DNA of 16,858 nt from Acholeplasmatales bacterium (GTDB lineage Bacteria > Bacillota_I > Bacilli_A > Acholeplasmatales > Anaeroplasmataceae), in contig JAEELU010000073.1 of assembly GCA_016282815.1 (NCBI GenBank), forward strand, positions 1 to 16,858, given 5' to 3'. The notes beneath the pieces were generated by a model that worked only from the letters and a program-made list of their open reading frames with translations, was not told the origin of the DNA and did not search any database. Made by a program: the position numbers and the translations under genes. Positions 1 through 8,206 of this stretch are shown piece after piece (within the stretch, counting starts at the first letter, position 1; each line of letters opens with the position of its first letter).

Positions 1-798
1 ATTTTCACCTGTTGCAGGGTTCCTTGAGAAGGCAACACCTGTACCAGATGTTTCACCCTTATTACCAAATGCCATTGATTGAACATTTACTGCAGTACCC
101 CATGAATAAGGAATATTATTCATCATACGGTATACATTTGCTCTTTCATTATCCCATGATCTAAATACAGCCTTAACAGCCTCAATTAATTGCTCATATG
201 GATCAAAAGGAAATTCCTCATTAAATGTCTTCTTATAATAAGCCTTATACTTCTTAACTAATTCCTTAAGCTCATCTGCTGTAACCTCAGTATCAAGCTT
301 ATAGCCTCTTGATTTCTTTAAATCATCGAGCATCTTATCCATATCAGTTCTTGGATGACCCTTAGCTATATTAGTAAACATTAATATAAATCTTCTATAG
401 CTATCATATGCGAATCTTTCATTATCAGTTTCCTTAGCTAAAACATTAACTGTTTCATCATTTAAACCTAGGTTAAGGATAGTATCCATCATACCAGGCA
501 TTGATACTCTTGCACCAGATCTAACTGATACTAATAATGGATTCTTGTTTCCACCAAATGATTTACCAGTCTTCTTTTCAACCTCTTTGATAGCTGCATA
601 AATATCTTTAATTAAAAATTCAGGTAGAGTCTTGTTTGAATCATAATATAATGTACAAGCCTCAGTAGTAATTGTAAAGCCTTGTGGAATAGGTACTCCA
701 ATGTGAGTCATTTCTGCTAAACCAGCACCCTTACCTCCAAGTAGCTCTTTGCCTAATCCATAGGCTTCTTCAAAATGAAAAACATATTTCTTTGCCAT
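1..798 (-). CDS. ppdK: Pyruvate, phosphate dikinase, N-terminal part (cut by window edge)
   Basis: Partial gene: 266 codons from the start ATG at 798 run in frame off the left edge. PPDK interconverts pyruvate, ATP and phosphate with phosphoenolpyruvate, AMP and pyrophosphate in the cytoplasm, and in anaerobes it often serves as a glycolytic enzyme. Visible are the N-terminal GGKGAGLAEM at about residues 21-30, the VRSGARVSMPGMMDT block near residues 90-105, the AVFRSWDNERA and WGTAVNVQSMAFGN blocks, and SGTGVAFSRNPATGE at the edge. These are hallmarks of the PPDK nucleotide-binding (ATP-grasp-like) domain. The His-domain and PEP-binding barrel would lie outside. The start is preceded by a G-run at 806-810, a reasonable Shine-Dalgarno, seven bases upstream. 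Transcribed alone, divergently from the DUF368 gene. Identity is secure from the motifs. Confidence 0.95.
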   Translation of the reverse strand, partial: MAKKYVFHFEEAYGLGKELLGGKGAGLAEMTHIGVPIPQGFTITTEACTLYYDSNKTLPEFLIKDIYAAIKEVEKKTGKSFGGNKNPLLVSVRSGARVSMPGMMDTILNLGLNDETVNVLAKETDNERFAYDSYRRFILMFTNIAKGHPRTDMDKMLDDLKKSRGYKLDTEVTADELKELVKKYKAYYKKTFNEEFPFDPYEQLIEAVKAVFRSWDNERANVYRMMNNIPYSWGTAVNVQSMAFGNKGETSGTGVAFSRNPATGEN

Positions 799-872
799 AT
801 ATTAACCCCCGAAATAAAATATTTTTTCAAAAAACTATATTAAACAACTTAATCGTTTTCGTTCATATTCAT

Positions 873-901
873 ATTATATTATTTAAGATAAAAATTTTCA
901 A
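873..901 (-). promoter_or_regulatory. Sigma-A-type promoter for ppdK
   Basis: On the minus strand TTGAAA (901-896) and TATAAT (878-873) are separated by 17 bases, one mismatch from the sigma-A consensus. Transcription would begin near 866 and give a leader of about 65 bases before the ppdK ATG at 798. I see no riboswitch-like structure in that leader. Confidence 0.7.
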
Positions 902-929
902 TAGTTTTCATTGCAAATAAATGTCATTA

Positions 930-958
930 TTTAAAATAAATTAAGTGTTTGCTATAAT
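930..958 (+). promoter_or_regulatory. Extended -10 promoter for the DUF368 gene
   Basis: TTTAAA (930-935), a 17-base spacer and TATAAT (953-958) preceded by TGC, an extended -10. The Shine-Dalgarno AAGGAGG follows at 964-970 and the ATG is at 981, so the leader is very short. Together with the ppdK promoter this makes the 799-980 gap a divergent promoter region. Confidence 0.65.
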
Positions 959-980
959 TGAATAAGGAGGAAGTATTTAA

Positions 981-1988
981 ATGAAAAAGCATCTTTCAAT
1001 ATTTAAATACCTTTTAATATTCCTACAAGGAGTACTTCTTGGAATGGTATCTATAGGAATTCCTGGCTTTAGTGCATCTACTATCGCGATAATAATAGGT
1101 GTATATGTTATTATGGTTGATTCTATAGCTGGATTCTTTAGTAACTTTAAGAAGTCTTTTCTTTATTTATTCTTTATCTACTTTGGATATGGAATAGGTT
1201 CAATGCTTGCATCACTAAGTGTAAGTATTTTATTTAATAATTTCCCGCTAGCCACAGTTATAGTAATATTAGGTGTTATATTAGGTGCCATACCTGATAT
1301 GGCAATCAATCTAAAACCAAACTTGAAAAAAATATCATGTTGGATAGTATTACTAGTTATGGGTGGTGCAATAATTTTATATAATTTTCTAGTTCAAGAG
1401 GGTAATACAGTTACATTCCCAGAAAATCCTGATGTGTGGTTTTTGTTTAAAATAGGAATTACTGGTTTTATAACTAGTGCAACCTTCGTAATACCTGGTG
1501 TTGATTTTGCAGTTGTATTCTTATCTCTTGGACTATATTATCCATTTACAAATATGCTCGCAACACTTGCTAATTTTATGGCACCAAATTATGCCGAGGT
1601 ATTCCTACCAAATTTAAAAATACTTCTATCATATATGGCAGGATATTTTACAGGAGTATTCCTAATATCTAAGCTTATTAAATTCCTAATTGGTAAATAT
1701 AGAGCACAGACAGATTTTGCAAGCTTTGCATTTATCGCTGTAGCCCCAATAGTTGTAATCAAAAACTGTGTCATGGATAATAAAGCATTTTATTATTCAA
1801 TCGATCAGCTAGCAATTGGTCTTCCACTTGCTATAGTTGCTTTTATGGGAATGCTATTCTTAGGTATATATCAAAGGCAAAAGGCTAAAAGAGAAAAGGA
1901 TGCGTTTATTGCTGGTGTTGAAGTGTACCTAAAGAAAAAACGTAAAAATGAAATTAATACTGATGAAATAGAAAATGAGAGTGATTAA
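981..1988 (+). CDS. DUF368 (PopT-like) polytopic membrane protein
   Basis: A 335-residue membrane protein with about eight hydrophobic segments and a charged cytoplasmic-looking tail (residues 305-335, rich in Lys and Glu). Two internally related blocks are visible: IGIPGFSASTIAIIIGVY at 25-42 and FVIPGVDFAVVFLSLGLY at 169-186. Each follows the DUF368 pattern of a re-entrant-looking PG motif ending in LG-Y. Members of DUF368 (PopT) have been reported as undecaprenyl-phosphate translocases that recycle the lipid carrier for cell-wall synthesis, and that role is inferred here by family. The second block lacks the SGS usually found after PG. ATG start with AAGGAGG ten bases upstream. Monocistronic: own promoter, and a terminator that begins inside the last codons. 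Family assignment is good, function is tentative. Confidence 0.82.
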   Translation: MKKHLSIFKYLLIFLQGVLLGMVSIGIPGFSASTIAIIIGVYVIMVDSIAGFFSNFKKSFLYLFFIYFGYGIGSMLASLSVSILFNNFPLATVIVILGVILGAIPDMAINLKPNLKKISCWIVLLVMGGAIILYNFLVQEGNTVTFPENPDVWFLFKIGITGFITSATFVIPGVDFAVVFLSLGLYYPFTNMLATLANFMAPNYAEVFLPNLKILLSYMAGYFTGVFLISKLIKFLIGKYRAQTDFASFAFIAVAPIVVIKNCVMDNKAFYYSIDQLAIGLPLAIVAFMGMLFLGIYQRQKAKREKDAFIAGVEVYLKKKRKNEINTDEIENESD

Positions 1989-2005
1989 CTCTCATTATTT
2001 TTTTT
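1974..2005. terminator. Bidirectional intrinsic terminator between DUF368 gene and MBL-fold gene
   Basis: Nine-base arms AATGAGAGT (1974-1982) and ACTCTCATT (1988-1996) with a five-base loop that contains part of the DUF368 stop codon. A T-run at 1998-2005 follows on the plus strand. On the minus strand the stem is followed by TTTTCTATTT, so it can also end the convergent MBL-fold transcript. Confidence 0.8.
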
Positions 2006-2897
2006 AGAATTTGTCGTCAAATGCTTCATTTGTAATAAATACCAATTTATTATTTTTGAAGTAATTCTTTATTTTCTTTAAATTATTTAAATATGCTAAA
2101 TAGCTTCTAATTGTAGATGTAATAAGTAAAAACTTATTATATGATATTCTTAATTTATAATAATCAAACACATGAGATGTAACCTCTTCTACTGTATGCT
2201 CAGTTGAAAGGAAATCCATTATAACATCCATTATTTCATATATCTGCTTTTTATTTACCTCTACTATATCATTAATATCAGTTGTAACCTCACTATGTGA
2301 TGGAACAATGATATTACCATTTAATGTCTTTAAATATTCAAGTGATGATAAATATCCTTCAACATCAAACATTAATAAAATATGCTGTGAATTAACAAGT
2401 GATTTAGAGCCTAGTGTGTCCGCAACAAAATATACTCCATCAGATGTTCTAATACCTATCATTCCGTAATGATGGCCTGGAAGCTTAAATGATCTTAAAT
2501 CCTTAGGTAAATATTCTAGCGAATATATTTCATCATTATCCTCGATATGCATTAATCTATTATCGAATTCATCTAGAGGATATCCTCCATATAAAAAGCC
2601 AATATCGAGCTTATTGTCTCTCATAAATGCTCTTTCTATCTTTGATGCGATAACCTTACATCCAGTAATCTTCATCAAATATTCACAAGCACCACTATGG
2701 TCTGCGTGGCTATGAGTAAGTACGATATATTTTAATATTAACTTGTTTCTTCTTAATACAGTTTCTATGATTGGTCCTTCACTATTCATTCCACAATCTA
2801 TTAAGCATACGTCAGTCTTATTAAGCTTATATACACCAATATTAGTTGGACCATCAATATAATACGTATTACCCTTTAAATGATGAAGCTCATACAT
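2004..2897 (-). CDS. Metallo-beta-lactamase-fold hydrolase
   Basis: A 297-residue protein with the MBL-fold metal ligands: THSHADH at 61-67 (HxHxDH), His142 in LPGHHYG, Asp160 in VADT and His201 in PSHSE. This is a full dinuclear metal set, so the enzyme is probably active. The C-terminal 85 residues are helical and Lys/Asn-rich, as in the alpha-helical tails of several MBL hydrolases. The substrate cannot be told from sequence: glyoxalase-like, lactonase-like and nuclease-like roles all remain open. An in-frame TTG at 2912 sits inside the Shine-Dalgarno GAGGAG, so the ATG at 2897 is the better start. It lies 35 bases after the DegV/FakB-like gene, with a hairpin between them, and probably shares its promoter. 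Confidence 0.85.
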   Translation of the reverse strand: MYELHHLKGNTYYIDGPTNIGVYKLNKTDVCLIDCGMNSEGPIIETVLRRNKLILKYIVLTHSHADHSGACEYLMKITGCKVIASKIERAFMRDNKLDIGFLYGGYPLDEFDNRLMHIEDNDEIYSLEYLPKDLRSFKLPGHHYGMIGIRTSDGVYFVADTLGSKSLVNSQHILLMFDVEGYLSSLEYLKTLNGNIIVPSHSEVTTDINDIVEVNKKQIYEIMDVIMDFLSTEHTVEEVTSHVFDYYKLRISYNKFLLITSTIRSYLAYLNNLKKIKNYFKNNKLVFITNEAFDDKF

Positions 2898-2914
2898 AAT
2901 TATTCTCCTCAATT

Positions 2915-2941
2915 AAAAAAATAGGAATAATCCTATTTTTT
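2915..2941. terminator. Intercistronic hairpin with T-run after the degV-family gene
   Basis: Arms AATAGGA (2920-2926) and TCCTATT (2931-2937) with a four-base loop, extended by flanking A and T runs. On the minus strand it ends in seven T residues, the form of an intrinsic terminator. The TAG stop of the degV-family gene is inside the downstream arm. Because the MBL-fold start is only 18 bases further on and no separate promoter is visible, it probably acts as a leaky terminator that lowers expression of the second gene. Confidence 0.6.
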
Positions 2942-3763
2942 ACTTACAAATACATAACCAAATGCGTTTGGACCCCAATGACATGCGATTGCAGGATCAA
3001 GGTCATCAAAGATTTTTACCTTATTTTTAATCTCATCAGGTGACATTTCGATTAGTTGCATAACATTATCCCTATTATGAGTATATGATGCAATAATATC
3101 ATAATCTGGATCAACGCCTACAGCCTTAACCTGTTCTATAACATCAGCCATTGCTTTTTTAAGACCTCTATTTTTAGCAATAACTTTTACCTTACCATCC
3201 TTAAATCCAATAGTAGGCTTTATTTGTAAAATAGAACCTAATAGCCATTCAGTCTTAGATAATCTTCCACCCTTTTGTAGGTAATATAATGTTTCTGGAA
3301 TTGCCATAACATGAAGTCTTGGAATAAACTCATCTAATATAGGCTTTAATTCAGCGAATGATTTATCCTGATTTTTATTTAATAATTCTACAATGAATCT
3401 AATTCCACCAACAGCAATTAATGAATCTACAACCATTACCTTATCATTATCCTCAAATAGGATATTGAATGAGTTATTAGTACCACTAATCTTACTAGAT
3501 ATAGTAATGATAATAACCTCATCACCCTGATCAGTATATTTTGTAACCATCTTTTCTACTGTATCAAGTGAAGGTAAGCTTGTCTTAGGAAATTGTTTTT
3601 CTGAAGCTAATAATGAATAAAACTTATCTAAAGGTAGGTCCTCACCATCATCAAAATATTCCTTATCGCCGATAAGAATTTTTAGTGGTATTAATTCTAC
3701 ATTATATTTAGCTAATTCTTCTTTTTTTATTGATGAACCTGAGTCAACAAATATTCTTCTCAT
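2933..3763 (-). CDS. DegV-family fatty-acid-binding protein (FakB-like)
   Basis: A 276-residue DegV/EDD-fold protein. Members bind a fatty acid and, as FakB, present it to the kinase FakA for phosphorylation, feeding acyl-phosphate into phospholipid synthesis. The signature TSLPS is at 61-65 (usual TSxPS), SGT at 93-95 lies on the binding-pocket loop, and GGRLSKTEWLLGSILQIKP followed by FKDGKV is the conserved C-terminal block. Length is typical for the family. ATG at 3763 with GAGGAA eight bases upstream. It is first in a transcript with an MBL-fold gene and has a perfect consensus promoter. A separate protein resembling the middle domain of FakA is encoded at 14290-14601, which may be related in function but is not adjacent. 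Which DegV paralogue this is cannot be decided. Confidence 0.9.
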   Translation of the reverse strand: MRRIFVDSGSSIKKEELAKYNVELIPLKILIGDKEYFDDGEDLPLDKFYSLLASEKQFPKTSLPSLDTVEKMVTKYTDQGDEVIIITISSKISGTNNSFNILFEDNDKVMVVDSLIAVGGIRFIVELLNKNQDKSFAELKPILDEFIPRLHVMAIPETLYYLQKGGRLSKTEWLLGSILQIKPTIGFKDGKVKVIAKNRGLKKAMADVIEQVKAVGVDPDYDIIASYTHNRDNVMQLIEMSPDEIKNKVKIFDDLDPAIACHWGPNAFGYVFVSKK

Positions 3764-3797
3764 GGTTTATTCCTCATTTCTTAAATAAATCGCAATT

Positions 3798-3826
3798 ATT
3801 ATATATTAAATAATAATTACTGTCAA
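3798..3826 (-). promoter_or_regulatory. Perfect consensus sigma-A promoter for the degV-family gene
   Basis: TTGACA (3826-3821), a 17-base spacer and TATAAT (3803-3798): all twelve bases match consensus. It starts just after the gpsA stop codon (3834-3832). A perfect nine-base inverted repeat, AATTATTAT at 3794-3802 and ATAATAATT at 3810-3818, overlaps the -10 and the spacer and could be an operator or only AT-rich structure. Confidence 0.85.
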
Positions 3827-3831
3827 ATTAA

Positions 3832-4833
3832 TTACCAATATTTTTCGTCCTTAAGGCTTCTCTTTAATAGTGCTGTTAGAGCATCCTTGGCACTACATCT
3901 ACCCTGAACAACCTCATAGGCAATATTGATAATAGGTAATTCAAGCTTATATTTTTTACCAATTTCATATGCAGCATTAATAGCTCTAATACCTTCAACT
4001 GATTGAACTACAGAACCTATAGCCTCATCGATTGAGGCACCCTTTCCAATTCTTAATCCACATTGGAAATTTCTTGAATTCATACTTGATGCAGTAACAA
4101 TTAAATCACCAACACCAGAAAGGCCATAGGCAGTTTCCATTTTACCACCTAGAGCAACAACTATTGATACTATTTCCTTTACACCACGAGTAATAAGCAT
4201 AGCTCTTGCATTTTCACCAAGACCCATACCAGCTGCAGCACCAGATACGATAGCAATAGCATTCTTGATTGCTCCACCTGTTTCTACACCAATTACATCG
4301 TCTGTTGTATAAATTCTTAAATAATTATCGTTAGCAAATATCTGCTGAACCTCTTTAGCAAGCTTGTTATTTGTTGATGCAGCCACAAGTGCAGTTGCTT
4401 TCCTTAAAATAACCTCCTCTGCATGAGATGGACCAGATAGGCATACATAGCCTCTTAAATACTTTTTAGCGATAACCTCTTCTACAATTTCAGATACTCT
4501 TTTTGAAGAATCTGGCTCAATACCCTTACTAACATTAATAAATAGCTTCTTTGTCTTAAGTAAAGGATTAATCTCAGTTAATACAGTTCTCATTGCCTTT
4601 GTAGGAACACAAAGAACAATTACATCTGAATAATTAACTGCTTCCTCTAAATCCATAGTTGCTACTATATCAGTAGGTACTAATAAATCAAAATAAGGAT
4701 GTAAATGCTTATGATTTATTTTCTCAACAAATTGTTCATTTATATCTCTAATTAATACCTTATGTGAATTATCTGATAATACCTGAGCAAGTGTAGTACC
4801 CCAGGCACCACCACCAATAATTGAAATATTCAT
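3832..4833 (-). CDS. gpsA: NAD(P)-dependent glycerol-3-phosphate dehydrogenase
   Basis: A 333-residue cytoplasmic enzyme that reduces dihydroxyacetone phosphate to sn-glycerol-3-phosphate, the backbone for phospholipid synthesis. The Rossmann motif GGGAWG is at 7-12, GPSHAEE at 134-140, catalytic Lys190 in GGAIKNAIAI, and the GMGLGENARA and YGLSGVGDL blocks follow. Length is normal. ATG at 4833 lies three bases after the der stop, and its Shine-Dalgarno (GAGGG) lies in the 3' end of der, so the two are translated from one transcript. The der-gpsA pairing is conserved in Bacillota. No T-run terminator is visible after the stop. The degV-family promoter follows directly. Confidence 0.97.
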   Translation of the reverse strand: MNISIIGGGAWGTTLAQVLSDNSHKVLIRDINEQFVEKINHKHLHPYFDLLVPTDIVATMDLEEAVNYSDVIVLCVPTKAMRTVLTEINPLLKTKKLFINVSKGIEPDSSKRVSEIVEEVIAKKYLRGYVCLSGPSHAEEVILRKATALVAASTNNKLAKEVQQIFANDNYLRIYTTDDVIGVETGGAIKNAIAIVSGAAAGMGLGENARAMLITRGVKEIVSIVVALGGKMETAYGLSGVGDLIVTASSMNSRNFQCGLRIGKGASIDEAIGSVVQSVEGIRAINAAYEIGKKYKLELPIINIAYEVVQGRCSAKDALTALLKRSLKDEKYW

Positions 4834-4836
4834 AGG

Positions 4837-6141
4837 CTAATCCCTCTTTCTGAACTCGAGTTTAATAGGAGTTGCATAAAAATCAAAATTCTTTCTGATT
4901 TGATTTTCTAAATATCTATAATAAGAGAAATGTAAATATTTAGGCTCATTAACAAATATCGCAAATGTAGGTGGTTCTACACCAACCTGAGATGCGTAAT
5001 ATAGCTTAATCTTACCACCATTGAATTCAGATGGTGGGAACATTAATGCACTATCCTGAATAACATCATTAATAACTGATGTTGCGATTCTTCTATGATA
5101 TGCCTCATAAGCTAAATCAATTGCAGGGAATAGTGTATGAACCCTCTTATTCTCTAGTGCAGATAAGAAAACAATTGGAGCATAGTCAAGATATTTATAG
5201 GTTTTTCTAATATCCTCTTCCCATTTCTTCATTGTTTTAGAATCCTTATCTACAAGATCCCATTTATTTACAACAATAATACATGGCTTTCTATATTCCT
5301 CAATATAGCCACCAACATGTGTATCCTGATCAATAATACCTGTAGATGCATCTAATACAAGTAAAACAACATCACTTCTACCTATCGCATCAACACTTCT
5401 AATTACTGAATATTTTTCAATATTTTCATATATTTTTCCACGCTTTCTTAAACCAGCAGTATCGATAACTACATATTCCTTACCATTAGCCTTAAAGCGT
5501 GTATCTATTGTATCTCTTGTTGTACCACTTATAGGAGATACAATAACTCTATTATCATTTAATAATGTATTAGTTAAGCTACTCTTACCTACATTAGGTC
5601 TACCAATTAAACAGAATTTAATTGCGTCATCCTTCTCCTCTTTGTTATTTTGAGGAATAAGCTCAATTACCTTATCAAGTAAATTACCAACACCAACACC
5701 ATGGCTTGATGATGTAGGAATTGGCTCATCAAAGCCTAATGAATAAAATTCGTAAATATTATCCTTAAACTTTTGATCATCTACCTTATTTACAGCTAAA
5801 ATAACAGGCTTTTTAGTTTTATATAATAGCTTAGCTATATATGTATCATCATCTGTTACACCACTACGACAATCAACAACGAAAATAATTACATCAGCCT
5901 CATCCATTGCGATTTCAGCTTGTGCTTTAATTTCGGTTAAAAAAGGAGCATCACTTAATTCAATGCCCCCTGTGTCGATTAAGAAAAAGTCCTTCATCAT
6001 CCATGTTGCTCTCTGATATATTCTATCTCGAGTAACTCCTGGAGAATCATCTGTAATGGATAACCTTGTACCAATGATACGATTGAACAATGTTGATTTA
6101 CCTACATTAGGTCTACCAACTATCGCTACCTTTGGTAACAT
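4837..6141 (-). CDS. der: Ribosome assembly GTPase Der (EngA)
   Basis: A 434-residue double GTPase needed for 50S subunit maturation. The first G domain has GRPNVGKS at 9-16, DTGG at 56-59 and NKVD at 118-121. The second has GRPNVGKS at 180-187, DTAG at 227-230 and NKWD at 292-295. A C-terminal KH-like domain of about 90 residues follows, containing FVNEPKYLHFSYYRYLENQI. All nucleotide-binding motifs are intact and length is standard. ATG at 6141 follows AGGTGGTGG. It is 20 bases downstream of the rpsA-like gene and three bases upstream of gpsA, in a cmk-rpsA-der-gpsA operon. Confidence 0.98.
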   Translation of the reverse strand: MLPKVAIVGRPNVGKSTLFNRIIGTRLSITDDSPGVTRDRIYQRATWMMKDFFLIDTGGIELSDAPFLTEIKAQAEIAMDEADVIIFVVDCRSGVTDDDTYIAKLLYKTKKPVILAVNKVDDQKFKDNIYEFYSLGFDEPIPTSSSHGVGVGNLLDKVIELIPQNNKEEKDDAIKFCLIGRPNVGKSSLTNTLLNDNRVIVSPISGTTRDTIDTRFKANGKEYVVIDTAGLRKRGKIYENIEKYSVIRSVDAIGRSDVVLLVLDASTGIIDQDTHVGGYIEEYRKPCIIVVNKWDLVDKDSKTMKKWEEDIRKTYKYLDYAPIVFLSALENKRVHTLFPAIDLAYEAYHRRIATSVINDVIQDSALMFPPSEFNGGKIKLYYASQVGVEPPTFAIFVNEPKYLHFSYYRYLENQIRKNFDFYATPIKLEFRKRD

Positions 6142-6161
6142 AATACCACCACCTAGTTTTA

Positions 6162-7529
6162 TTATTTTTTAAGTACGTCTTCGAATCTATCTCCGATAGT
6201 TGGAGTCTCTTCATCAGTTGTTAAATGCTTTTCGTATTCCTCACGAGCCTTTTTCTCAAGGATTCTTCTGATAGAAAGCTTTAATCTCCATTCCTTTGGT
6301 TTAATTTCAAGGATTTGAGCATTAACCTTATCTTCTACCTGATAAAGCTCATTTAAATTAGCCTTTTCAACTGAAGCTTCGCTTAGTGGAACGAATCCAT
6401 CAACACCTAAAGCTTCAACCTTTAAGCCCTTTTCGTTGATTTCAACAATCTTGCATTCAACAACGTCTCCAACCTTACCCTCTACTCTTTCCCAAGGGTT
6501 ATCTAAAAGAGGCTTACGAGATAGAGAAATTCTTTCCTTAGCTTCATCAATTTGAATAATTGAAGCCTCTACCTCATCATTGATTTTTACACAGTTATTG
6601 AAATTATCATTTGGATTATGTGAATATTCTGATCTATGTAATAAGCCCTTAACATCATCTGCAAGCTCAATTAATAGACCATATGGTAATTTATTAGTTA
6701 CCTTACCCTTAACTGTATCAGAAACCTTATGATTCTTGATGTATAAAGCAAATGGAGTATCAAGTAATGCCTTTCTTGATAATTCAATCTTACCATTTTC
6801 CTTCTTTATAACCTTAACCTCGATTTCATCACCAACAGTTAATTCCTTTTCGATATCAATAAATTTATGAGATACCTGTACAGTTTTTAATAAACCTGTT
6901 AAATATTCAAACTTAACTAATGCACCATACTTTTCAACCTTGATGATAGTACCTTTTAATACATCACCCTCGTTGATTTTTTCGTATTCCTTATCTCTAT
7001 TAGCTTGGTATTCATCATTTTCAACCTCTCTACGAGATACTACTGCACTATTCTTTCTTTCATCGATATCGATTACCTTAACCTCGATTTCCTTACCAAC
7101 TACTACAGATTGAGTTGCTTGGCTTCTAGGTAAGAATAGCTTTACGCCATCATATACGCATCTAAAGCCCTTCTCATCGATTTTTTCAGCAACCTTAACA
7201 GTGATTAATTCACCATTTTCCTTAGCCTTAACTACATTATTAAAGCCTTCCTCATTTAATTGATTTAATCTAGATAGGAAAATGTGATCCTCTGTAACGC
7301 TTGTTACAGTACATTTAATTTTGTCTCCTACTTGCACTAAGCCCTTAAAAGTTGTAGCATCCTTGTCGTTTGTATAGAAATTTAAATGCATTGTACCTTC
7401 TGTAAAGCTCTTAACATCTAAATAGATAGTTCTATCATCAGGGATAGAGATAACCTCACCCTCAACGATATCACCCTTTCTTAGACGCTTAAGGTCAATG
7501 TCGTAATTTTCCATGTTGAAATCTTGCAT
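6162..7529 (-). CDS. S1-domain RNA-binding protein with five S1 repeats (RpsA/YpfD-like)
   Basis: A 455-residue protein built from five S1 (OB-fold) repeats at about residues 19-87, 107-166, 188-252, 271-338 and 354-421, ending in a short charged tail. It takes the place of rpsA after cmk, an order shared by E. coli (cmk-rpsA) and Bacillus (cmk-ypfD). Enterobacterial S1 has six repeats and the usual Bacillota version four, so five is between these. The role is probably mRNA binding around initiation, by family. Three in-frame ATGs occur at 7547, 7538 and 7529. AGAGGA at 7544-7539 lies on top of the first two and nine bases before the third, so 7529 is chosen. That start is one base after the cmk stop, giving tight coupling. 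Confidence 0.93.
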   Translation of the reverse strand: MQDFNMENYDIDLKRLRKGDIVEGEVISIPDDRTIYLDVKSFTEGTMHLNFYTNDKDATTFKGLVQVGDKIKCTVTSVTEDHIFLSRLNQLNEEGFNNVVKAKENGELITVKVAEKIDEKGFRCVYDGVKLFLPRSQATQSVVVGKEIEVKVIDIDERKNSAVVSRREVENDEYQANRDKEYEKINEGDVLKGTIIKVEKYGALVKFEYLTGLLKTVQVSHKFIDIEKELTVGDEIEVKVIKKENGKIELSRKALLDTPFALYIKNHKVSDTVKGKVTNKLPYGLLIELADDVKGLLHRSEYSHNPNDNFNNCVKINDEVEASIIQIDEAKERISLSRKPLLDNPWERVEGKVGDVVECKIVEINEKGLKVEALGVDGFVPLSEASVEKANLNELYQVEDKVNAQILEIKPKEWRLKLSIRRILEKKAREEYEKHLTTDEETPTIGDRFEDVLKK

Positions 7530-7530
7530 A

Positions 7531-8184
7531 TTATTCATTCCTCTCATTTATTAAACTTATAATCATATTCGAAACCTCATCAATACTCATTTTTGTAGTA
7601 TCGATTGGAATCGCATCGATTGCCTGCTTTAATGGGGCTATTGCCCTTTCTGAATCCTTTTTATCTCTTTCAATTATTTCCTTTAATATTGTGTTGTAGT
7701 CGGATTCAATACCTAACAATTTATTTTGCTCAAATCTTCTTCTTGCTCTTTCCTCATTTGAGGCTGTTAAGAAGATTTTTAAATCTGCGTTTGGTAATAC
7801 TACTGTACCTATATCTCTACCATCCATGATTATTTTACCCTTAGATGATAATCTTTCGAAGTCGATTACTCTTTCTCTAACCCTCTTAAGCTTTGCAGGT
7901 ACACTAACATTATTACTAATTTCAGGAGTTCTAATTAATCCTGAAACATCCTCATCATTTAAATATGTTTTACCTTCCTTATAGATAACATTTATTTCAT
8001 CTAAAAAGGAATATTCATCTTCATTTTCTAAATTAATACCTCTTCTTAGAGCCTCTAAAGTAATTGCTCTAAAGAAGGCGCCTGTATCAACATGAGTAAA
8101 TCCTAATTTCTTAGATACGATATCAGAAATTGATGATTTACCACTTCCTGCAGGTCCATCTATTGCGACTATAAAATCTTTCAT
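7531..8184 (-). CDS. cmk: Cytidylate kinase
   Basis: A 217-residue cytoplasmic kinase that phosphorylates CMP and dCMP to the diphosphates using ATP. P-loop GPAGSGKS at 10-17, DTGAFFRA at 33-40, DGRDIGT at 121-127 and the Arg-rich lid ERARRRFEQ near 145-153 are all present, and length is standard. ATG at 8184 with AGGTTA upstream. It is the first gene of the cmk-rpsA-der-gpsA operon. The stop codon TAA lies one base before the chosen start of the S1 gene, and the S1 Shine-Dalgarno is inside the last cmk codons. Confidence 0.97.
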   Translation of the reverse strand: MKDFIVAIDGPAGSGKSSISDIVSKKLGFTHVDTGAFFRAITLEALRRGINLENEDEYSFLDEINVIYKEGKTYLNDEDVSGLIRTPEISNNVSVPAKLKRVRERVIDFERLSSKGKIIMDGRDIGTVVLPNADLKIFLTASNEERARRRFEQNKLLGIESDYNTILKEIIERDKKDSERAIAPLKQAIDAIPIDTTKMSIDEVSNMIISLINERNE

Positions 8185-8206
8185 AATAATTAACCTAACC
8201 TTATCT

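Noticed and set aside
1589..1774. Minus-strand open frame of 61 codons inside the DUF368 gene
   Set aside because: Antisense to a clearly coding frame, no ribosome binding site or family signature.
7605..7829. Plus-strand open frame of 74 codons
   Set aside because: Antisense shadow of cmk; Leu/Phe-rich only because of the opposite strand's codons.
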